8,268 bases of DNA from an uncultured Ruminococcus sp. (GTDB taxonomy: Bacteria; Bacillota; Clostridia; Lachnospirales; Lachnospiraceae): NCBI GenBank assembly GCA_900553885.1, contig USFD01000115.1:1-8268 (forward strand). Direction: 5' to 3'. Of this stretch, positions 6,001 to 8,268 are shown piece after piece. The translations under genes and the position numbers were made by a program. A model generated the notes under the pieces. That model was not told the origin of the DNA. It was given only the letters and a program-made list of their open reading frames with translations, and searched no databases. Numbering within the stretch: the first letter of the stretch is position 1; each line of letters begins with the position of its first letter.

Positions 6001-8019
6001 ATCTTCCTGCACAGTCAGTTCCTGAATTTCCGGCACTGTTTTCTGAATCAGGACCTTGATCTCATTTCCATGATTTAAGGAAAAGGATTTTCCATTTTCC
6101 AGAATAACCTGCTCCACCCGGATCATGTTCTCTCCGGTTGTATCAAATCCTTCCAGAACAGCCCTGTATCCGTTCTCTTCCCGGCTGACCGGACAGGTCT
6201 TTCCGTTCACCACAATCCGCTCCGGCACAAACCCGGTGGCGTTTGTACTTTCAAATGAGAGCACGATGGGCTGGTTTCTTCCGAACCGGTCGGTCCGGGT
6301 TCCGTCTTCCGTAAGAGTCTGCAGCCCTTCAAAAGTAAACCGGTAATCCAGATTCAGCTCAATTTCCTTTGTAACGGCAAAGCTTCCGCTGTTTCCCTCT
6401 TCTGCCGGGAGATCCCCGGATTCCCGGTCATAATTCACAGTGATATATACCAGGTACGGCGTATCTTCTTCCAGATCAGGCACAAATTCATTTCTGCCTT
6501 TTCCGGCTTCATCCGCAAAGATCAGATCTGTCTCTGAGGGAACATCTGCTTCCCCATTCGGCTTTTTCCCTATTTTTATTCCCGCGCCGGTCACGGCGGA
6601 ATCCTCGTCTGTCAGGACAAAAGATACTTTCATCCGGGCACTGTCCGTCAGTTCTTCCGTCAGGAATTCATCCACCTGAGGCATACTCTTAAGCACATCT
6701 ATCTTCTCTGTATAGTCTGTCTTCACCCTCTGTCCGCCTTCAAGCCGGACTTCTGTAATATGAAACTCTTTTACCCCGGAAGTCTCTCCCGCATCCGGAC
6801 GAACCGTATACAGGGAAGAATCTTCTTCTGTCTCTGCCCCATACTCCTGTCCGTTGACCGTCACTTTTTCAATCCGGGCGTCATGAGAAACCTCTGCATA
6901 AAACTTCAGCTCCGCCTGCTCCTGCTTTTCATAGTAGAAACGTTCTGTAGCGGAAGACAGCTTTACTTCATAATCCACGGTCTTCTCGATTCTGCGGATC
7001 AGCAGAGAAAGGTCTGTTACCGTCAGCTTTCCGTCTGAATTCATATCCGCCGCTCTCTGTCTGCCCTCCGGCAAAAGTTCCAGACCGATCAGATGTTTTT
7101 CCAGTAATTCCACATCTGTATAATCTATACTGCCGTCATCATTGAGATCGCCTTTCCCGGCAAATGCATAGGCACTGCCGGCAGCCAGCACAGCCGCTCC
7201 CGCGCATGCAGCCACTCCGGTCAGAATCTTTGCCCTTCCGGACAGTTTCCGTTTTTTCCTCAGAAAAACAACAACTCCGATCAGGACGGCAGATCCGGCC
7301 AGCACACCGGCCGCAGGCAGAAGCCCGGCAAGGGTATCCCCTGCCTTCACATTTTCCTCTGCCTGCTCTGCTCCGCCTTCATTTGCTGCCGGCTCTTCCT
7401 CTGCCGGCAGGGCCGGATCTTTTTCTTCTGAATCTGCCCCTTCTTCTGTCTGCTCATTATCCGGCGTTATCTCTTCCTCATCCGGTACAGGCTGTTCTCC
7501 ATCCGGCTGTCCGTGATCCGTGTCCGGATATTCCGCTACCGCGGATAATGTAAAAGAAGCATCCGCCGGTACAAAATCCTCTTTTCCTTCTGAAGCCGAC
7601 AGTTCCTTCACTGAAACCGACACATCTCCTCCCGGTATGGACTGGCCGGCTGTCAGACGAAGCCGGAATACCGCCTCTTCTTCTGTACTTCCGGCTCTGT
7701 TGATCAGAACAAACTGACCGTTGTCCGGATTATAAAACAGCTTTTCCCAGGAATTTACTGCCTGGAAATCTTCCTGAGAAACCTTTTCAAACACGGCGGA
7801 GTCGTATTCCAGCGTTCCTTTCAGCGCATTTACTCCGCTTCTGATATCCGAATACCCGTCCAGAGCAAATGTGAATTCAATCACCTGCCCTTTTCTTACG
7901 GAATCGGCTGTGGAAGTAATTTCCATTCCGGCCACATCCGCCGCGTTGGCCTCCACACTTCCCCATAAGAGTCCGCATACGGTAACCGCTGCTGCCAGCA
8001 GGGCTCTTATTTTTCCCAT
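97..8019 (-). CDS. Giant surface M26-family zinc metalloprotease (IgA1 protease/Zmp-like) with cohesin, dockerin and two GLUG modules
   Basis: This gene encodes a 2640-residue exported protease that should act outside the cell, tethered to the surface. Seen: a signal peptide (1-26, cut after ANA), cohesin-like domain 27-160, acidic linker 162-227, paired hydrophobic segments 229-287, dockerin 288-346, beta-sandwich repeats 349-1081, GLUG module 1083-1388, M26 region 1392-2195 with HETAH at 1893-1897 and Glu1917, and a GLUG-derived C-terminal extension 2197-2640. The ATG at 8019 fits because GAAAGGA lies 12 bases upstream and the first 26 residues form a good signal peptide; the nearby ATG at 8026 is out of frame. 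Known: M26 enzymes of streptococci are about 1,900-2,000 residues and cut IgA1 or other host glycoproteins. This one is longer because of its repeats and C-terminal extension. Its substrate is not predictable; IgA is only one candidate. The frame is intact. M26 assignment is very secure; IgA specificity is not. Confidence 0.95.
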   Translation of the reverse strand: MGKIRALLAAAVTVCGLLWGSVEANAADVAGMEITSTADSVRKGQVIEFTFALDGYSDIRSGVNALKGTLEYDSAVFEKVSQEDFQAVNSWEKLFYNPDNGQFVLINRAGSTEEEAVFRLRLTAGQSIPGGDVSVSVKELSASEGKEDFVPADASFTLSAVAEYPDTDHGQPDGEQPVPDEEEITPDNEQTEEGADSEEKDPALPAEEEPAANEGGAEQAEENVKAGDTLAGLLPAAGVLAGSAVLIGVVVFLRKKRKLSGRAKILTGVAACAGAAVLAAGSAYAFAGKGDLNDDGSIDYTDVELLEKHLIGLELLPEGRQRAADMNSDGKLTVTDLSLLIRRIEKTVDYEVKLSSATERFYYEKQEQAELKFYAEVSHDARIEKVTVNGQEYGAETEEDSSLYTVRPDAGETSGVKEFHITEVRLEGGQRVKTDYTEKIDVLKSMPQVDEFLTEELTDSARMKVSFVLTDEDSAVTGAGIKIGKKPNGEADVPSETDLIFADEAGKGRNEFVPDLEEDTPYLVYITVNYDRESGDLPAEEGNSGSFAVTKEIELNLDYRFTFEGLQTLTEDGTRTDRFGRNQPIVLSFESTNATGFVPERIVVNGKTCPVSREENGYRAVLEGFDTTGENMIRVEQVILENGKSFSLNHGNEIKVLIQKTVPEIQELTVQEDTEKGQFLISFRLEDPDGALSDRKVRIRKADGQTAGELAFSESNLHDGLFEEIIPLSDTGLTGEYTVQITADCDLSADGTEAVRGKILAEQTVKAGLRVLIADSRTDRSYIEKGEETDLFYELEHNAEGGLTALVVDHLEVKPEWQTGDAQAGGVGKVSVPAPDKAGVHTFALTQVVFSDGTVVNTEQADRAELQAEVLKSIPSVENVDWEKNAQDELAVRFEIADGDNALENARVQIAEEGGSILLDQTASAGKQEVSAALTAEENYVITVTADYDRDTDALDDQSNEYKDEVLYTNTVSASRDALELKNITAERLYYTGGQNGENTGKEVEVLDITGGLPADTENYYALIEMDGLPDFYAGIREFQKDEDSGKVYAVLDQEDLIQYGKDGTREIGHAFPVAYRDGDGEYPLITGAEELFNRMQADPKGKFTLTEDLDASRISAEGAAVAGTFTGELDGNGYRIKNLPTSLFHTLSGARIYDLVIENADITTARSGILANTIQNSSVVENVFITDSSISNGVDGLGVFAGRLVNSTIRRSASLDVSVRGLVAVGGIAGKTETGAVIENCYVTGKVQGTYDHPSLGARTGGITGWHGGGTISRCYTQVQIIAPAKKGNGGLIGGPDKGSPSIEYCLSMSTGAGYRIAGFDVLDNVKEVYEYSGSGSGTNITEENRSGVKETDAIYDKEFYTGSLDFDESIWELDGLPYGKRPALKDAPVEENNFGLPNYSTVLDHEDYRPEREQAYANMAKMLPLSDTRMWVEYGNRLDQGDELAGSAVRFILPLDESSALVTGIEKDAPEKVQKIRIVFENGTMQEYPVAYRKLTGDLAALYQVEGADLVYQFGNYASGLDGTFSDGITAVAEQFDYASDIAGLTQEDESRLYEDYYNENIKPDMEHVLRRLFLSDDSYPAYCGHPAVQALARERMSDEDTLKKRLYAWNYYDKWYRIDYSGVALSELMFFNGEMLAEGMTASALTDQLLTAPAGQRDTNRTVTYYNNVLKNYTGQGLTDFLGELSESLAGYQDANEWFADSFDGVLVEKGALGDEAGQIRYRIWDNLSGIDDGRKSIVLPVLTAPQEDMYLISVPSQILIGSMNRYQDYLNKDGQERNRIRQTAEAYAEKMSIFYGVSSRWMNSAVQQLNSFVNIQYDTRLGFPESTAAAAGMQEKGTTRDPVMKWVYEANDMLNALNGSAAVANGNDVIWMWSEALGTSDYTFFTFSHETAHNQDGRYFYGGAGRRAGTGGEAHADGNIAQEMRDGIMVFNISKIMDMGVEMTNNFSYERIDSAEKVHSYYREMFDTGYVLDYLAAQAFLRLTPQQQAAVAVQAEHTPGGTSSMSTVYRKLTAEEIRAMNLKDMEDLWENRISVRNASSYPEKIGTATDGSYGFESFYTMNWYQSHNDDGSPDTHSFKRLGQEMLGLAGYEKGYMVYISALSKNDLEALRTITGDPDITWKEYKLNRYREVEAKLGRIPYFETETVIEQFRAAFEADAGNGGTSRSIETKRMLYGMIKRVTGDFTDGGIYESPSVTSITSAEQLIRLAGENSYGYYRLENSIDFSNVGASGGSYIPDRFMGVLDGNGYEMTGMEYPLFKDLQYAQVKDLKISGPSYAGDAEALLAVKSRKVTVGNVQVEDADMPLPLVKTKTEGYYEYGDMSITVGEKKIATVEDFLAIGDSATALKKQYILTENLDFSTVGSEEFAVKGTFSGELDGNGHGITGLKGVLFEKIDGGSVSDLTIEGSRLTQNTQKGALANEIRNAEVQDIKVKDLVIENDANQTGGLAGIISGSIVKRIAVENISARSSNTIGGIAGQFDGRLLEDCIVTGTLAGTIRHQMGARIGGITGWMGDGIMKNCLTRVEITAPERVGNGGIIGGPQSGSAAVERCVSLSTGENANRISGWDVLGITSSAYELESSDSQTSMSEANADRVFPVTDRQAMEETFYTETLGWSEAVWDFGALASGGLPALRR
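100..1020 (-). repeat. GLUG beta-helix module 2 at the C-terminus, residues 2334-2640
   Basis: This module matches module 1 along its whole length: LTENLDFS (2357-2364), FSGELDGNGHGI (2376-2387), GGLAGIISGSI (2450-2460), IGGIAGQFDGRLLEDCIVTG (2477-2496), ARIGGITGWMG (2508-2518), NGGIIGGP (2539-2546) and a final GGLPALRR (2633-2640). Its Cys residues at 2492, 2525 and 2556 match 1242, 1276 and 1307 of module 1. The protein stops right after the module, with no C-terminal LPxTG or secretion tail. It probably arose by internal duplication of module 1 and would extend substrate or glycan contacts on the far side of the active site, which is inference. Confidence 0.88.
1030..1431 (-). repeat. Partial GLUG-module copy after the protease, residues 2197-2330
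   Basis: This segment resembles only the first part of a GLUG module: an entry segment SITSAEQLIRLAG (2202-2214), a LENSIDFSNVG motif (2223-2233), then FMGVLDGNGYEMTGMEYPLF (2244-2263) and LKISG (2274-2278). The Gly-rich GGIAG turns that follow in full modules are absent. A second entry segment (ATVEDFLAI, 2336-2344) then begins the next full module. It is either a decayed or truncated copy, or a short capping unit for the beta-helix that follows. Confidence 0.7.
1435..3846 (-). other. Peptidase M26 catalytic region, residues 1392-2195
   Basis: This is the catalytic heart of the protein. HETAH (1893-1897) supplies two zinc-binding His residues and the general base Glu1894. Glu1917 lies 20 residues after the second His, inside the family signature GGAGRRAGTGGE (1906-1917). 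Streptococcal M26 enzymes have HEMTH or HEMVH, then a GRR-type signature, then Glu at the same spacing. Other matches to streptococcal relatives are KMLPLSDTRMWVEYGN (1423-1438), YDKWYRIDY (1615-1623), RKSIVLPVLTAP (1738-1749), GSMNRY (1765-1770), MFDTGYVLDYL (1969-1979) and AGYEKGYMVYIS (2093-2104). The region ends around DFTDGGIYE (2188-2196), where streptococcal homologues stop. All metal-site residues are present, so I expect an active enzyme. Confidence 0.94.
2269..2343 (-). other. Zinc site: HETAH with third ligand Glu1917
   Basis: The codons for His1893, Glu1894 and His1897 lie between 2329 and 2343, and Glu1917 is encoded at 2269-2271. The arrangement HExxH, 19 residues, Glu is that of M26 gluzincin-type proteases. 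The residues between carry the conserved GRR element at 1909-1911. Confidence 0.93.
3856..4773 (-). repeat. GLUG beta-helix module 1, residues 1083-1388
   Basis: This module opens with an ITGAEELFNRM entry segment and a TEDLDAS motif (1107-1113), then FTGELDGNGYRI (1125-1136). It continues with repeated GLUG-type turns such as VGGIAGKTETGAVIENCYVTG and ARTGGITGW (1226-1267), then NGGLIGGP (1290-1297), and ends at LPYGKRPAL (1378-1386). The strands should stack as a right-handed beta-helix. Three Cys residues at 1242, 1276 and 1307 recur at equivalent turns. A module of this type precedes the catalytic region in streptococcal IgA1 proteases, so this is the ancestral position. It probably helps to position substrate, which is inference. 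Confidence 0.88.
4777..6975 (-). repeat. Alternating beta-sandwich repeats (A1-B1-A2-B2-A3-B3-A4), residues 349-1081
   Basis: Two unit types of about 100-115 residues alternate with a period near 210 residues. A units (about 349-443, 557-657, 768-870, 979-1081) share a surface-strand motif: VTVNG at 386, IVVNG at 602, and TEVRLEGGQ, EQVILENGK, TQVVFSDGT at 422, 636 and 846. The first three end at DVLKSMP (441), LIQKTVP (657) and EVLKSIP (869). B units carry SFVLTDEDSAV (466), SFRLEDPDGAL (682) and RFEIADGDNAL (893), and a later YDR-type motif at 530, 745 (degenerate) and 948. B3 plus A4 correspond to the N-terminal M26 region of streptococcal Zmp proteins. Their likely role is a stalk carrying the protease outward; ligand binding cannot be excluded. 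Confidence 0.75.
6982..7158 (-). other. Type I dockerin domain, residues 288-346
   Basis: Two calcium-binding F-hand loops are intact. Loop 1 runs D291, N293, D295, G296, I298, D302. Loop 2 runs D325, N327, D329, G330, L332, D336. Each is followed by a helix with paired Leu residues (L305-L306 and L337-L340), and the spacing of about 34 residues between loops is typical. All positions 1, 3, 5 and 12 of both loops carry Asp or Asn, so calcium binding should be retained. Dockerins plug into cohesins. This one sits immediately after the second hydrophobic segment rather than at the end of the protein. Confidence 0.92.
7159..7335 (-). other. Sorting-signal-like segment plus internal signal-peptide-like segment, residues 229-287
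   Basis: Two hydrophobic segments (about 233-253 and 264-287) flank a basic loop, RKKRKLSGRAK (254-264). The first begins with LPAAG (234-238) and ends at RKKRK, the layout of a sortase wall-sorting signal, except that Thr of LPxTG is Ala. The second, with the basic loop ahead of it and AFA (285-287) before Gly288-Lys289, looks like a complete second signal peptide. By the positive-inside rule the loop is cytoplasmic and both flanking domains are outside. The pneumococcal IgA1 protease has a similar LPxTG, hydrophobic, basic, hydrophobic arrangement near its N-terminus. Whether either site is cut here is unknown; the pair could simply remain as a membrane hairpin. Confidence 0.8.
7540..7941 (-). 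other. Cohesin-like domain, residues 27-160
   Basis: This roughly 134-residue beta-sandwich has cohesin family features in order: a KGQVIEFTFAL strand (43-53), a central G-x-L-E-Y-D-S-x-V-F-E segment (68-77), an NPDNGQFVLINRAG segment (97-110), and a late strand ending before FTLSA (156-160). Cohesins bind dockerins tightly in a calcium-dependent manner. The mature N-terminus would begin with this domain, placing it outside the membrane. An acidic, Pro- and Glu-rich linker of about 65 residues (162-227) follows and could span the cell wall. An unrelated Ig-like adhesin fold is possible but less likely given the motif order. Confidence 0.8.
7942..8019 (-). other. Sec signal peptide, residues 1-26
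   Basis: The first residues carry Lys3 and Arg5, then a hydrophobic core from about Ala6 to Gly20, then a polar end with the AxA-type site ANA before Ala27-Asp28. This is a classical signal peptidase I signal. No YSIRK-type motif is present, unlike many streptococcal wall proteins. Cys15 sits in the hydrophobic core without a lipobox. Confidence 0.9.
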
Positions 8020-8031
8020 ATATCATTTCAG

Positions 8032-8038
8032 TCCTTTC
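8032..8038 (-). promoter_or_regulatory. Ribosome binding site of the protease gene
   Basis: GAAAGGA on the minus strand lies 12 bases before the ATG. The spacing is slightly long but usable, and no better start is in frame. Confidence 0.75.
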
Positions 8039-8047
8039 AAAAAATTT

Positions 8048-8060
8048 GTCATTTAATGAC
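8048..8060. promoter_or_regulatory. 13-base palindrome at the predicted transcription start, candidate operator
   Basis: GTCATTTAATGAC has perfect 6-base arms around one central base. It begins eight bases downstream of the -10 element, so it covers the predicted first transcribed bases, where a bound repressor would block initiation. A weak hairpin in the mRNA leader is the alternative reading. Confidence 0.45.
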
Positions 8061-8067
8061 CAGACTG

Positions 8068-8096
8068 ATTGTACTTGTTTTATATACAGGGAACAA
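8068..8096 (-). promoter_or_regulatory. Probable vegetative promoter of the protease gene
   Basis: Read on the minus strand, TTGTTC (8096-8091) and TACAAT (8073-8068) are separated by exactly 17 bases. The -10 matches consensus at five of six bases and the -35 at three of six, keeping TTG. Transcription would begin near 8061, giving a leader of about 42 bases before the ATG. Confidence 0.6.
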
Positions 8097-8114
8097 TATG
8101 AAATTGCTGGTAAT

Positions 8115-8141
8115 AACAGGGGCTCCGGGCCCTTCCCTGTT
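8115..8141. repeat. GC-rich inverted repeat upstream of the promoter
   Basis: AACAGGG (8115-8121) and CCCTGTT (8135-8141) form a 7-base perfect stem around a 13-base loop that contains GGGCCC. On the minus strand it is followed by ATTACC, a poor T-run, so it would be only a weak terminator for a gene lying to the right. It sits about 19 bases upstream of the -35, so a regulatory role is also possible. The rest of 8097-8268 shows no convincing gene. Confidence 0.35.
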
Positions 8142-8268
8142 TCAGAGCCATCCGGCCGGCACTGTCGCAGATAAATTCAAATTCAACAAACAAAAACAAA
8201 GACAGAACTTTTCCGACTGCTACTGACAGTTTATCCGATTTCTGCTTTTGAAACAGAGAAAAATCCCC

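Noticed and set aside
7975..7977. Cys15 in the signal peptide as a lipoprotein attachment site
   Set aside because: The preceding residues V-T-V do not form a lipobox, the Cys lies inside the hydrophobic core, and a good ANA cleavage site follows at residue 26.
8098..8226. Plus-strand small frame of 42 codons beginning MKLLVITG, with AGGGA 5 bases upstream
   Set aside because: It overlaps the -35 element and the GC-rich hairpin, the second half is low-complexity Lys/Gln, and no family is recognisable. The weak binding site alone does not support a gene.
8137..8256. CTGTTTCA (8137-8144) and TGAAACAG (8249-8256) as a long-range inverted repeat
   Set aside because: Eight bases with about 100 bases between, and no further matching around them, is within what chance gives in AT-rich upstream DNA.
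8080..8268. Minus-strand frame open from the right edge to a TAA at 8080-8082, possibly the end of an upstream gene
   Set aside because: The 62-residue tail has no coding character (Cys- and Phe-rich, no domain pattern) and it would run through the hairpin and the -35 of the protease promoter. A real upstream gene end cannot be excluded without more sequence.

Overview
The window is almost entirely one giant gene on the minus strand. It encodes a 2640-residue exported zinc metalloprotease of peptidase family M26, the family of the streptococcal IgA1 protease and ZmpA/B/C. The start of a second minus-strand gene lies 38 bases beyond its stop and runs off the left edge. I see no RNA genes, insertion sequences, CRISPR arrays or phage genes. 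The source looks like a gut-type Clostridia (Lachnospiraceae-like) Firmicute. This is an inference from the GAAAGGA ribosome binding sites, the cohesin and dockerin domains, the M26 protease and the roughly balanced base composition. The species cannot be named from the sequence.

Layout on the minus strand, from right to left: 8268-8097 is non-coding upstream DNA with one GC-rich hairpin. A probable promoter lies at 8068-8096, a 13-base palindrome at 8048-8060 covers the predicted start of transcription, and the ribosome binding site is at 8032-8038. The protease gene follows (8019-97). The intergenic gap (96-59) holds only the next gene's ribosome binding site, and that gene begins at 58.

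Protein architecture, N to C: signal peptide (1-26); cohesin-like domain (27-160); acidic Pro/Glu linker (162-227); a sorting-signal look-alike with LPAAG (234-238), hydrophobic segment and RKKRK; a second hydrophobic segment that reads like an internal signal peptide, ending AFA|GKGD (about 264-287); a type I dockerin (288-346); three alternating pairs of beta-sandwich units plus a fourth first-type unit (349-1081); a GLUG beta-helix module (1083-1388); the M26 catalytic region with HETAH and a third ligand Glu1917 (1392-2195); a partial GLUG module (2197-2330); and a second full GLUG module reaching the C-terminus (2334-2640).

The most notable point is the N-terminal processing region. A cohesin and a dockerin, which normally bind each other between different proteins, lie in one polypeptide on either side of a wall-sorting-like signal and an internal signal-peptide-like segment. 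If the chain is cut there, the cell would make a surface-held cohesin stub and a separate dockerin-bearing protease that could re-dock on it. The pneumococcal IgA1 protease has a comparable LPxTG, membrane segment, basic loop, hydrophobic segment arrangement near its N-terminus, but as far as I recall no cohesin or dockerin. The second notable point is a C-terminal extension of about 445 residues, made by duplication of the GLUG module, which the streptococcal enzymes lack.
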